Assembly: GCF_963676685.1 (NCBI RefSeq)
Contig: NC_092355.1
Coordinates: 68,641,006-68,705,005, forward strand
Origin: Mytilus edulis
Taxonomy: Eukaryota; Mollusca; Bivalvia; Mytilida; Mytilidae
Direction: 5' to 3'
Length of the DNA stretch: 64,000 nt
The notes below the pieces were generated by a model. That model saw nothing but the letters and a program-made list of their open reading frames with translations, was not told the origin of the DNA and ran no database searches. Shown piece after piece: positions 47,640 through 59,365 of the stretch (position 1 is the first letter of the stretch; the number at the start of each line of letters is the position of its first letter). A program made the position numbers and the translations under genes.

Positions 47640-50600
47640 GACACAAAACTACATGTTACTTAAAATTAAAGCACAGTGAAACAGTGAAAACTACAAGTAA
47701 CTTCAAAATGTTGAATATTGTACATAAACACACGACAACAATTTACTTTAGAACTATAATAACAGAAGTGTAAAAAAATAAAAAACAAGTTGCTTCAGAA
47801 CATAACAGATTGTACATAAGCAGTATAAAACAAACAAAGTTCTACAAATTACTTCAGAACAAAACAAATTGTACACCAGCAATATAAAACTCACAACTAC
47901 AAGTTACTTCAGAACATAACAAATTGTACATAAGCAGTAAAAAAAAACACAACTACAAGTTACTTCAGAACAGAACAAATTGTACATAAGAAATATAAAA
48001 CACACAACTACAAATTACTTCAGAACAGAACAAATTGTACATAAGAAATATAAAACACACAACTACAAGTTACTTCAGAACATAAAAGATTGTACACCAG
48101 CAGTATAAAACACACAACTACAAGTTAATTCAGAACAGAACAAATTGTACATAAGAAATATAATACACACAACTACAAATTACTTGAGAACAGAACAAAT
48201 TGTACATCAGCAAAATAAAACACACAACTACAAGTTAATTCAAAACAGAACAAATTATACATCAAAAATATAAAACACACAACAACAAAATACTTCTCAA
48301 CAGAACAAATTGTACATAAGCAGTATAAAACACACAACTACAAGTTAATTCAGAACAGAACAAATTGTACATCAGAAATATAAAACACACAACTACAAAT
48401 TACTTCACAACATAACAGATTGTACACCAGCAGTATAAAACATACAAGTTACTTCAGAACAGAACAAATTGTACATAAGAAATATAAAACACAAAACTAC
48501 AAATTACTTCAGAACATAACAAATTGTACACCAGCAGTATAAAACACACAACTACAAGTTACTTCAGAACAGAACAAATTGTACATAAGCAGTAAAAAAA
48601 CACACAACTACAAGTTACTTTAGAACAGAACAAATTGTACATAAGAAATATAAAACACACAACTACAAATTACTTCAGAACATAACATATTGTACACCAG
48701 CAGTATAAAACACACAACTACAAGTTCTTCAGAACATAACAGATTGTACACCAGCAGTATAAAACACACAAGTTACTTCAGAACAGAACAAATTGTACAT
48801 AAGAAATATAAAACACACAACTACAAGTTACTTCAGAACAGAACAAATTGTACATAAGAAATATAAAACACACACCTACAAGTTACTTCAGAACATAACA
48901 GATTGTACACCAGCAGTATAAAACACACAACTACAAGTTACTTCAGAACATAACAAATTGTACATAAGCAGTGAAAAAACACTCAACTACAAGTTACTTC
49001 AGAACAGAACAAATTGTACATAAGAAATATAAAACACACAACTACAAATTACTTCAGAACATAACAAATTGTACACCAGCAGTATAAAATACACAACTAA
49101 AATTACTTCAGAACATAACAGATTGCACACCAACAGCATAAAACACACAACTACAAGTTACTTCAGAACATAACAAATTGTACATAAGCAGTGAAAAAAC
49201 ACACAACTACAAGTTACTTCAGAACAGAACAAATTGTACACCAGCAGTATAAAACACACAACTACAAGTTACTTCAGAAGAGAACAAATTGTACATAAGA
49301 AATATACAACACACAACTACAAATTACTTCAGAACAAAACAAATTGTACACCAGCAGTATAAAATACACAACTACAAATTACTTCAGAACATAACAGATT
49401 GCACACCAACAGCATAAAACACACAACTACAAGTTACTTCAGAACATAACAAATTGTACATAAGCAGTGAAAAAACACACAACTACAAGTTACTTCAGAA
49501 CAGAACAAATTGTACATAAGCAGTATAAAACACATAACTACAAGTTACTTCAGAACATAACAAATTGTACATAAGAAATATAAACACATAACAACAAATT
49601 ACTTCAGAACATAAAAGATTGTACACCAGCAGTATAAAACACTCAACTACAAGTTACTTCAGAACAGAATAAATTGTACATAAGAAATATAAAACACATA
49701 ACCACAAGTTACTTCAGAACATAAAAGATTGTACACCAGCAGTATAAAACACACAACTACAAGTTACTTCAGAACATAACAAATTGTACACAAGCAGCGA
49801 AAAAACACACAACTACAAGTTACTTCAGAACATAAAAGATTGTACACCAGCAGTATAAAACACACAACTACAAGTTACTTCAGAACATAACAAATTGTAC
49901 ACAAGCAGTATAAAATATACAACTACAAGTTACTTCAGATCATAACAGATTGTACACCAACAGCATAAAACACACAACTACAAGTTACTTCAGAACATAA
50001 CAAATTGTACATAAGCAGTGAAAAAACACACAACTACAAGTTACTTCAGAGCATAACAGATTGTACATTAGCAGTATAAAACACACAACCACAAGTTACT
50101 CAGAACATAACAGATTGTACATAAGCAGTTTAAACATACAAATACAAGTTACCTCAGAACATAACAGATTGTACATTAGCAGTATAAAACACATAACTAC
50201 AAGTTACTTCAGAACATAACAAATTGTACACAAGCAGTATAAAATATACAACTACAAGTTACCTCAGAACATAACAGATTGTACATAAGCAGTATAAAGC
50301 ACATACCTACAAGTTACCTCAGAACATAACAGATTGTACATAAGCAGTATAAAACACATAACTACAAGTTACTTCAGAACATAACAGATTGTACACAAGC
50401 AGTATAAAACACACAACAAGTTACATCAGAACAGAACAAATTGTACATAAGAAATATAAAACACACAACTACAAATTACTTCAGAACATAACAAATTGTA
50501 CACCAACAGCATAAAACACACAACAAGTTACTTCAGAACAGAACAAATTGTACATAAGAAATATAAAACACACAACTACAAATTACTTCAGAACATAACA

Positions 50601-51950
50601 AATTGTACACCAACAGCATAAAACACACAACTACAAATTACTTCAGAACAGAACAAATTGTACATTAGCAGTATAAAACACACAACCACAAGTTACTTCA
50701 GAACATAACAGATTGTACACTAGCTGAATAAAACACACAACCACAAGTTACCTCAGAACATAACAGATTGTACACTAGCAGTATAAAACATAAAACTACA
50801 AGTTACTTCAGAACATAACAGATTGTACATAAGCAGTATAAAACACACAACCACAAGTTACTTCAGAACATAACAGATTGTACACTAGCAGAATAAAACA
50901 CACAACTACAAGTTACTTCAGAACATAACAGATTGTACATTAGCAGTATAAAACACACAACCACAAGTTACTTCAGAACATAACAGATTGTACATAAGCA
51001 GTATAAACATACAAATAGAAGTTACTTCAGAACATAACAGTTTTTACATTAGCAGTATAATACACACAACCACAAGTTACTTCAGAACATAACAGATTGT
51101 GCATTAGCAGTATAAAACACACTACCACAAGTTACTTCAGAACATAACAGATTGTGCATTAGCAGTATAAAACACACAACCACAAGTTACTTCAGAACAT
51201 AACAGATTGTACATAAGCAGTATAAAACACACAACCACAAGTTACTTCAGAACAAAACAGATTGTACACTAGCAGAATAAAACACACAACTACAAGTTAC
51301 TCCAGAACATAAGAGATTGTACATTAGCAGTATAAAACACACAACCACAAGTTACTTCAGAACATAACAGATTGTACACTAGCTGAATAAAACACACAAC
51401 CACAAGTTACCTCAGAACATAACAGATTGTACACTAGCAGTATAAAACATAAAACTACAAGTTACTTCAGAACATAACAGATTGTACATAAGCAGTATAA
51501 AACACACAACCACAAGTTACTTCAGAACATAACAGATTGTACACTAGCAGAATAAAACACACAACTACAAGTTACTTCAGAACATAACAGATTGTACATT
51601 AGCAGTATAAAACACACAACCACAAGTTACTTCAGAACATAACAGATTGTACACTAGCTGAATAAAACACACAACCACAAGTTACTTCAGAACATAACAG
51701 ATTGTACACTAGCAGTATAAAACATAAAACTACAAGTTACTTCAGAACATAACAGATTGTACACCAGCAGTTACTTCAGAACATAACAGATTGTACACCT
51801 GCAGTATAAAATATACAAATAAAAGTTACCTCAGAACATAACAAATTATATACAAGCAGTATAAAACACATAGCTACAAGTTTCTTCAGAACATAACAGA
51901 TTGTACATTAGCAGTATAAAACACATAACTACAAGTTACTTCTGAACATA
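47640..51950. repeat. 4.3-kb satellite of ~55-bp units in an ankyrin intron
   Basis: The unit is like ACTTCAGAACATAACAAATT + GTACATAAGCAGTATAAAAC + ACACAACTACAAGTT. Nearly 80 copies fit in the span. Variants (CAGAACAGAAC versus CAGAACATAAC, TAAGAAATAT versus TAAGCAGTAT) alternate in patterned blocks, suggesting higher-order units. It lies wholly between the exons at 47542 and 52780. Confidence 0.95.
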
Positions 51951-52779
51951 ATATAATAATATATCTGTATGGAAACTGATATTTATATCATTATACTGAA
52001 TTCGATATTAAATCAAAAGCTGTTTTTAATTTAACAGTTTAAAAGAGAGAAAAAAAAGTACGTATTAAAAGGTATTTTTTTTCTCTCAGTAATTGTTTTT
52101 GTTTGTTTTGAATTCTAGTTGATAAAGTTCTTAATTTGAATATTTACAAGAACATTTTTTACACCAAGGTTTTACAGCGGGTGTAAAACTAATATCACAC
52201 ATGTATGTTATTGCTTCACTTCGACCACATTCCTTAATATATACAAAATTGTGTTGTTAATTAGACAGGTTGAATGGACAATAAATAATTGTAAGAATCA
52301 TATAAAGTGGGGTCTCATTTTGTTTGTCTCCTAGTGCTCAATCAGGAAATGTAACTATTTTTCATATTTCTTTGAAAAAGTTACTTTTTAAAACATTGAT
52401 CATTATTCTGAATCATGTTAATCAGACAGATTTAATCATTATATTAACAAATACTTGTTAGAATTATATAAAGTGAGATGTCATTTTACTCAGAGAATTG
52501 TACATGTTGTAATGAATCCATTGATATAAATATTTTTGTTCATTTCTTTAAAAAAAAACACCAAAAAAATTAACATGACAGTTCTGATGGAAGTTTTGAC
52601 ATCTCACAAAAAAAAACAAGTTGTTTATTTGTTGTTTATGATCAATATAAATACAAGTGTGACTGGTCATTTTATTCAGTTTTGACCACTGATTCATGTG
52701 ATATATATTTTGTTTATATTTATTACACAACATTGTCCAGTTTATCAGACAAGTTTTGATGTCAGTTGTATTATTCCAG
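51951..52779 (+). other. Intron part with a decayed exon cassette
   Basis: About 52165-52320 resembles the exon end and downstream flank of the later cassettes (GGGTGTAAAACTAATATCAC then ACATGTATGTTATTG, later TATAAAGTGGGGTCTCATTT). No usable exon remains. 52640-52779 is the upstream flank of the first live cassette. Confidence 0.55.
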
Positions 52780-52878
52780 GTTAATGGATGGACAGCATTA
52801 ATGTATGCTGCCAGGAGAGGACACCTGGAGATCTGTAGACTCCTCATTGATAGAGGATGTAAGATCGACATCACAGCA
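52780..52878 (+). CDS. Ankyrin repeat exon, cassette 1
   Basis: 99 bp, exactly 33 codons, phase 0-0, acceptor TTCCAG, donor GTATGTTA. It begins VNGWTALMYAARRGHLEICR and ends KIDITA, with the ankyrin consensus G-x-TAL..AA..GHLEI..LLI..G. It differs from cassette 2 in eight codons, seven of them amino-acid changing, at repeat positions 1, 2, 4, 9, 13, 31 and 33. Confidence 0.92.
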
Positions 52879-53438
52879 GTATGTTATCTACTTAGTCTGA
52901 TCACATTACTATTAATCTACATAAAATCATGTTGTTAATTAGACAAGTTTAATGAACAAATATTTGTAATAATTATATAAAGTGGGGTCTCATTTTACTA
53001 ATTTTATTGTTCTGAATCAGAAAATATTACTCTATTTCATGTTTCTTAAAAAAAATATTTTATTAAAATGAATAATTATACTGAATCTACACTAATTCCT
53101 GTTGTTAATCAGATAGTTTTAATGAACAAATATTTGTAAGAATCATATAAAGTGGGGTCTCATTTTGTTTGTTTTGTTCTACTGAATCCATTAATATAAT
53201 TATTTTACACATTTCTTGAAGAAAAAAATAATTTTTAAATATCAGGTTTTATGGAAGTCTTGACATTTCACAACAAAACATGTTTATTTGTTGTTTATGT
53301 AGAATATAAATACAAGTGTGACTGGTCATTTTATTCAGTTTTGACCACTGATTCATGTGATATATATTTTGTTTATATTTATTACACAACATTGTCCAGT
53401 TTATCAGACAAGTTTTGATGTCAGTTGTATTATTCCAG

Positions 53439-53537
53439 GAGTATGGACAGACAGCATTAATGTTGGCTGCCAGGAATGGACACCTGGAGATCTGTCGTCT
53501 CCTCATTGATAGAGGATGTAAGATCGACATGACACAT
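53439..53537 (+). CDS. Ankyrin repeat exon, cassette 2
   Basis: 99 bp, 33 codons, phase 0-0, lying 659 bp after cassette 1 with closely matching flanking intron. It begins EYGQTALMLAARNGHLEICR and ends KIDMTH. Compared with cassette 3 it has eight base differences in six codons, and every one changes the amino acid. Confidence 0.92.
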
Positions 53538-54096
53538 GTATGTTATCTACTTAGTCTGATCACATTACTATTCATCTACACAAAATCATGTTGTTAATTA
53601 GACAAGTTTAATTAACAAATATTTGTAATAATTATATAAAGTGGGGTCTCATTTTACTCATTTTATTGTTCTGAATCAGAAAATATTACTCCTTTTCATG
53701 TTTCTTAAAAAAAATATTTTATTAAAATGAATAATTATACTGAATCTACACTAATTCCTGTTGTTAATCAGACAGTTTTAACGAACACATATTTGTAAGA
53801 ATCATATAAAGTGGGGTCTCCTTTGTTTGTTTTGTTCTACTGAATCCATTAATATAATTATTTTACACATTTCTTGAAATTTTTTTTTTTAAAATATCAG
53901 GTTTTATGGAAGTCTTGACATTTCACAACAAAACAAGTTTTTTATTTGTTGTTAATGTAGAATATAAATACAAGTGTGACTGGTCATTTTATTCAGTTTT
54001 GACCACTGATTCATGTGATATATATTTTGTTTATATTTATTACACAACATTGTCCAGTTTATCAGACAAGTTTTGATGTCAGTTGTATTATTCCAG

Positions 54097-54195
54097 GGGT
54101 ATGGAGAGACAGCATTAATGTGGGCTGCCAGGGAAGGACACCTGGAGATCTGTCGTCTCCTCATTGATAGAGGATGTAAGATCGACACCACACAA
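54097..54195 (+). CDS. Ankyrin repeat exon, cassette 3
   Basis: 99 bp, 33 codons, phase 0-0, 658 bp after cassette 2. It begins GYGETALMWAAREGHLEICR and ends KIDTTQ. The framework codons are base-for-base identical to cassette 2; only the variable positions differ. Confidence 0.92.
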
Positions 54196-54759
54196 GTATG
54201 TTATCTACTTAGTCTGATCACATTACTGTTAATCTACATAAAATCATGTTGTTAATTAGACAAGTTTAATGAACAAATATTTGTAATAATTATATCAAGT
54301 GGGGTCTCATTTGACTCGTATTATTGTTCTGAATTAGAAAATATTCCTCTTCATGTTTCTTAAAAAAAATATTTTATTAAAATGAATAATTATACTGAAT
54401 CTACACTAATTCCTGTTGTTTAAAATTAGACAGTTTTAAAGAAACAAATTTTTGTAAGAATCATATAAAGTGGGGTCTCATTTTGTTTGTTTTGTTCTAC
54501 TGAATCCATTGATATAATTATTTTACACATTTTTTTTCAAAAAATGTTTTTTTTAAGATATCAGGTTTAATGGAAGTTTTGACATTTCACAACAAAACAT
54601 GTTTATTTATTGTTTTTATACAATATAAATACAAGTGTGACTGGTCATTTTATTCAGTTTTGACCATTGGTTCATGTGATATATATTTTGTTTATATTTA
54701 TATTACAAAACATTGTCCAGTTTATCAGACAAGTTTTGGTGTCAGTTGTATCATTCCAG

Positions 54760-54858
54760 GTTGGTGGATGGACAGCATTAATGTTGGCTGCCATGGAAGG
54801 ACACCTGGAGATCTGTCATCTTCTCATTGATACAGGATGTAAGATCAACATCACAGAT
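54760..54858 (+). CDS. Ankyrin repeat exon, cassette 4
   Basis: 99 bp, 33 codons, phase 0-0, 663 bp after cassette 3. It begins VGGWTALMLAAMEGHLEICH and ends KINITD. It is the most diverged cassette and also changes framework positions (Arg to His at 20, Arg to Thr at 25, Asp to Asn at 30). Confidence 0.92.
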
Positions 54859-55320
54859 GTATGTTATCTACTTAGTCTGATCACATTACTATTAATCTAC
54901 ACTAATTCCTGTTGTTTAAAATTAGACAGTTTTAACGAAACAAATATTTGTAAGAATCATATAAAGTGGGGTCTCATTTTACTTGTTTTGTTCTACTGAA
55001 TCCATTGATATAATTATTTCACACATTTCTTGAAAAAAAATGTTTTTTTAAGATATCAGGTTTTATGGAAGTTTTGACATTTCACAACAAAACATGTTTA
55101 TTTATTGTTTTCATAAAAAAAAAAAATACAAGTGTGACTGGTCATTTTACTTAGTTTTGACCACTGATTCATGTGATATATATTTAGTTGATATTTATTA
55201 CACAACATTGTCCAGTTTATCAGACAGGTTTTAATGTCAGTTGTAGGATATGTTGTATATTATTGATATTGACAACAAAGTATTGTACATAATATTTACA
55301 TGTTTTTGGTTATATTATAG
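54859..55320 (+). other. Intron with an exon-less cassette remnant
   Basis: 55130-55245 repeats the flank found upstream of each 99-bp exon (GTGTGACTGGTCATTTTA ... CAGACAGGTTTTAATGTCAG) but breaks off at GTTGTAGGATATG. No ankyrin exon follows until 55321, whose own intron end is unrelated. Confidence 0.7.
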
Positions 55321-55428
55321 AGCGATGGAGAAACAGCTTTACATTCTGCTGCTGAGGAGGGATATCTACAGATCACAAGATGTCTGGTAGAACAAGGAGG
55401 TGCCAGTCCCTTGATTAAATCACATAAG
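55321..55428 (+). CDS. Ankyrin gene, diverged repeat exon
   Basis: 108 bp, 36 codons, phase 0-0, acceptor TATTATAG, donor GTAATA. It begins SDGETALHSAAEEGYLQITR and ends PLIKSHK. It is an ankyrin repeat of a different lineage from the four cassettes: it has the classical TALH, has Tyr instead of the conserved His, and is longer. It completes the repeat begun by cassette 4 and runs into the exon at 63925. Confidence 0.88.
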
Positions 55429-55964
55429 GTAATATTTTATAGTATATGACCAGTGTTTAACTGTAATGAATCACTAAAATGATGTACAAGATATGGTTGG
55501 ATTCCATTTAAAGGCTATAGTTAAAAGTCATATGATTATTTAAATTGGACTTAACATATGAAAAGTTATATAGACTTGAATGTCTAAATTTTACTATAAA
55601 ACACAAGAACATAGACTATCATACTTCCTGTAATTAAAGTCAGTGTAAACAAACAAATTGTCAAACAAAACTTGCACCAATCCGTTGTCATGACAATAAT
55701 AACAAAGACTAATTACTAGACAATATTTGTATGTTCAATAAGGGGAAAAAAAAATTGTTTGATAATTTTATATTGTGTTGGCACTTTGAAAATAATTTGA
55801 AAGAGATGATCCTATAAAGACTATAATTTTTTTTCAAATTCCTGTAATCAAATTGTCTATAGCTAGTGGAAGAGATACCTATCATCCTTGTCATCGTTTA
55901 TTTAATTCCTTATTTAAACAATATCAGTGATAACACTAAAAACTATAAAATGCTGTAAAATAAC
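55429..55964 (+). other. Intron, nothing recognised
   Basis: Start of the 8.5-kb intron. AT-rich, with no exon or repeat array before the minisatellite. Confidence 0.45.
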
Positions 55965-56118
55965 AGTATAAAGATATAGGAGGGTAGAAATAAGGTATAC
56001 AAGCATAGGAGGATGTGGATGGGGTATACAGATATAGGAGGGTGTGAATGGGGTATACAGATATAGGAGGTATAGATAGGGTATACAGATATAGGAGGAT
56101 GTGAATGGGGTAAACAGA
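55965..56118. repeat. ~30-bp minisatellite, left part
   Basis: About five copies of a GGGTATACAGATATAGGAGG unit with variable spacer. It is the same family as 61191-62668 and is separated from it by the 5.07-kb element inserted within the array. Confidence 0.9.
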
Positions 56119-56575
56119 TGGGTCAACATTTTTAATTAATTCTCCATAGGCGACAATGGTAACGTTTTCCTCCATTGCTCAGTCCATATCGTTTACTTGA
56201 ACATGTAGGATGGCTCATATCGAAGCTGATACATTTATACATGTTTGGTTAAATTTTCGGGGTGGCAAGTGAGATGACTTTTTTCGCAAATTGCTGGACC
56301 CCGGAAGATGGTGAAAAATGTCACTCTCCACATAAAATAATCCCAAAATTCTGATCATAAAACTCAATAAAAAAATTGTCCTTTCTAATAATTTATTTCA
56401 GGTCAAATCTACATATTTCTTTTCTCATCACATCAGCTCTATAAAACAGTTCTTATTGTTCATTTATGTCCATTTTTAAAATCACAGCATCCACAATTGT
56501 ATCGCGGACTAATATTGTTTTTTAATTACGTCATCTGAGTTCCTCATCTCAAGGTCTATTAGGGAACCTGACCCA
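56119..56575 (+). repeat. Left direct terminal repeat, 457 bp
   Basis: TGGGTCAACATTTTTAATTA ... GGGAACCTGACCCA. It has a 7-bp inverted repeat at its own ends (TGGGTCA/TGACCCA). Differences from the right copy were seen at GAGATGAC/GAGATTAC, ACATAAAAT/ACATGAAAT and GGGAACC/GGGACCC. Confidence 0.95.
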
Positions 56576-57118
56576 TATTAGATCAGCAAATGTCAGATTC
56601 CACTTGTATTGCAGAATGAATTTCTTCGGTACACCTTTTCGAACAATTCTGTGAAGTTTTTTTCCGCATCTGAAATAAAATAAGTTAAATTTTAGTATTT
56701 TTAAGTAAGCATGCTTATTACTGTTCCTTATATCTTTTAGTAGAAACAAAGCACAAAATCCATATGTTATCAATTCACAATTTAGACATTGATTAAGACT
56801 CTTCATAGCTTAAAGTACCATTTAACAAACCTTCATTACCTAACTGACTTTATAAAAATCATCATGTTTAGATGATGAATCATGAAAATATTGTGTTTTT
56901 TACTGTAAATAAGGTAGATTTAAGGATTTTGATATTTATTTCTTTCATAGAAGGAATAGAACATTTTTATTTTTTAATAACTGTTAAGATCATTCACAGA
57001 CAATTCTAAAACAGGTTTTAGTTTTAAAATCCATCAAGTAATAACCATTTTAGAGTTCTTTTTGTGTGAGTGTTCAAATAGGGAAAAATGGTGCTTTTCT
57101 TTAGTGAAGATAACATTG
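56576..57118 (+). other. Element interior left of the transposase
   Basis: On the minus strand, about 56549-56668, a short frame follows a plausible acceptor (TTTATTTCAG) and is basic (GKKLHRIVRKGVPKKF). It might be a lost or spliced exon, but I cannot support it. The rest is AT-rich. Confidence 0.35.
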
Positions 57119-57159
57119 TGACGTCATCGCTTTTGTGACGTCATGACTTTATGATGTCA
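57119..57159 (+). promoter_or_regulatory. Cluster of CRE-like sites before the transposase
   Basis: Two perfect TGACGTCA palindromes (57119-57126 and 57136-57143, 17 bp apart) and a variant TGATGTCA (57152-57159), ending about 45 bp before the first ATG. TGACGTCA is the binding site of CREB/ATF bZIP factors, so this may be the transposase promoter. Functional use is inferred. Confidence 0.55.
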
Positions 57160-57205
57160 TAATTTAGAATTATACAAACATAACAGAGTGTGTATTTATT
57201 CAATA

Positions 57206-59365
57206 ATGAAAGGGAAAAGGAAAAGAAACCAATATAAGGTTGGTAACCAAGCCCATCTATTGCGTTGTGTATCCCTAACAACAGATCAAGTTTGTAGTGT
57301 TATAAATGGTGTTGCTCCATCTACAGCTCCATCTACATGTACACAGGTTTTAAAAAATTTATCTATGCAAGTTTTACCTGCACCACCTAAACTTAAATTT
57401 TCTAATTCCACTACAGATTTGACTCCTAAAAACACCACAGAATCTGTCTGGTTACCCCGCCTTACAGAAAAGGAATTTAAGCTGTACTCAAAAGAGAGTT
57501 ACGATAAAAAATCTTATGTAGCTCCCCAAACTGAAAAATGTGCGACTACAGTCAAACTACTCAGACCGCATAAATTGTCAGATGATTATTTAGATGAATA
57601 TTTAGAGGAGAAAAGTACTGAAAATAGAACAGTAGATAGAGATCTTAATATTTTAATGATCAATAGTCTTATAATATGTCATTTAAATAAAAGTCCAAAG
57701 TGTGTTGTTCCACATTTTGAACTGGTACAAGAGACTCAATGGGGTCTTGGTTGGATTTGGAAAATGAAGTGTACCAAGTGTAAATTTATTTCAGAAAAAT
57801 ATCAACTATTTAGAGAAATTGACACAGGACGTGCTGGTCGCAAGAGTGCTACAATTAACTATGGGTTTCAGACTGGCGTGATAAACTGTAATATTGGTAA
57901 TGATAGCGCGCGACTACTTTTAACTAGTTCATGTATTCCTCCTATGTCAAAAGGAACAATGCAGAGAATAACAAATACTGTTTGTGACAAGGTTGTAAAA
58001 CTTGCGGAAAATGAAACCGAACAAGTGGTTGAGAGTTTCAGAAAGAGAAATGAAACCTTAGGGTTAAATAAAAATAGTCCTGTAAAATTACAAATGGATG
58101 GTACCTATCAGAGTGTGCATATAAAAAGTAGGCATAAAATGGGACAAAATGCATCACAAGTCATTGGTATTGCCTGTGAAAATGAAACTGACAATCATGA
58201 TATCATTGGTTTTCACCTTGTAAACAAACTTTGCTGGGTTGGTGAATGGTTACGCGGTAAAGGTTATGACATTGAATGTCCTAATCACGAGTACTGCACA
58301 TCAAATACAAATAGGTATGATCCTTTGAGTGAGAAGGATCTTGGGTATGAAATAGGTAAAAAAATTGCTAAACTTGATTTACTTGTGGACTATTGTACTA
58401 CTGATGGGGATGTAAAAAGTGTACAAGGTCTACAAGAAGCAATGCAAGAAATATTTGACCCTTTATGGTCAGTAAATAGACTGGCAGATACTATTCACCG
58501 GGGTCAAAGTCAGTTCCGTGAGGTATTGCGAGCAAAATTTAGTGTCGGTATGTTCCCTGGAGCTACAAAGGCCCAGAGGAATGATATTTAAATAGCTTTT
58601 GCCAATGATTTAAAATTACGTTCACATGGTATAATGAAATGTTTATTTGCAAAATATAATGGTGACCGACAACAAATTTCAAAATGTTTGCCACGCATTG
58701 TTAAGTCTGTTGTGAATTGTTATAGTGGTAATTGTAGCGATACGTGTAGATGGAGCATAACACTATGTAATGGTGGTATAAAAACTAGTTGGTGGTACAA
58801 ATCTATTAACCTTAGCAGTCATGGTTTACAAAATGGGTCTTTAAAACCAAATAAGACTGACAAATTATTAATAGAATCATTGTTAGAAATGAAACTGTCT
58901 CAGACCGCATTAAATCAGATGCAATTTTTCAGCAATACAAATAAGTGCGAGTCCGTCAATAGGACAATTTCTACATACCTACCGAAGAATAAGAATTTTT
59001 CTCGCAATGCCTTAGGCCGTGCATCTGCAGCAGTCTTAAAAGTCAATAATAAACGGGATGTTGCATTGGCTAAGACCCTAAAAGCTGTAGGTTGTGGTCT
59101 GGGTAGAAAGTCTCGTGCTGTAGTGGCTCTGAAAAAAATACGTAAACGTGAAATATATGATTGTGCATATCAAAAAAGTTTACGTGTCAAATTAAACAGG
59201 TTAAAAGCTCGTAAAAAACAGGCTATCGATTTCTTGTTAAACAAGAGAGTGCGAAACAGGTTGATTAGTGGATATAAAAAACATCAGTTAGAACCAAAGC
59301 TATGTCAGAATTCAAGTCCGAAAGAATTCGTTCCACAGCCAGGTTGTAGTTCATGGCCAGATTAA
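57206..59365 (+). pseudogene. DDE-type, Mutator-like transposase with one in-frame stop
   Basis: A frame of 720 codons from ATG 57206 to the stop at 59365, broken once by TAA at 58589-58591 in the same frame, with the next ATG at 58634. Its presumed role is cutting and joining the element's ends in the nucleus. Candidate catalytic residues are Asp298 (LQMDGTYQS), Asp400 (DYCTTDGD) and Glu582 (NKCESVNRTIS, the place of the NESxN motif in metazoan proteins annotated as Mutator-like transposase domain). A CxxC pair (KCTKC) and a Cys/His cluster (CPNHEYC) may bind zinc. The N-terminus (KGKRKR) and the C-terminal third are very basic. Because the stop lies between the second and third catalytic residues, neither half should be active alone. 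A recent mutation, readthrough or an unrecognised intron are all possible. Confidence 0.75.

Noticed and set aside
52548-54191. Minus-strand frames over the ankyrin exons (LHPLSMR...NNTTDIKTC)
   Set aside because: Antisense of the duplicated exon and its flank; the plus strand has the splice sites and the ankyrin motif.
55914-56175. Short minus-strand frames with the same IPYLYLLYLYTP-like repeats
   Set aside because: Same minisatellite, left of the transposon.
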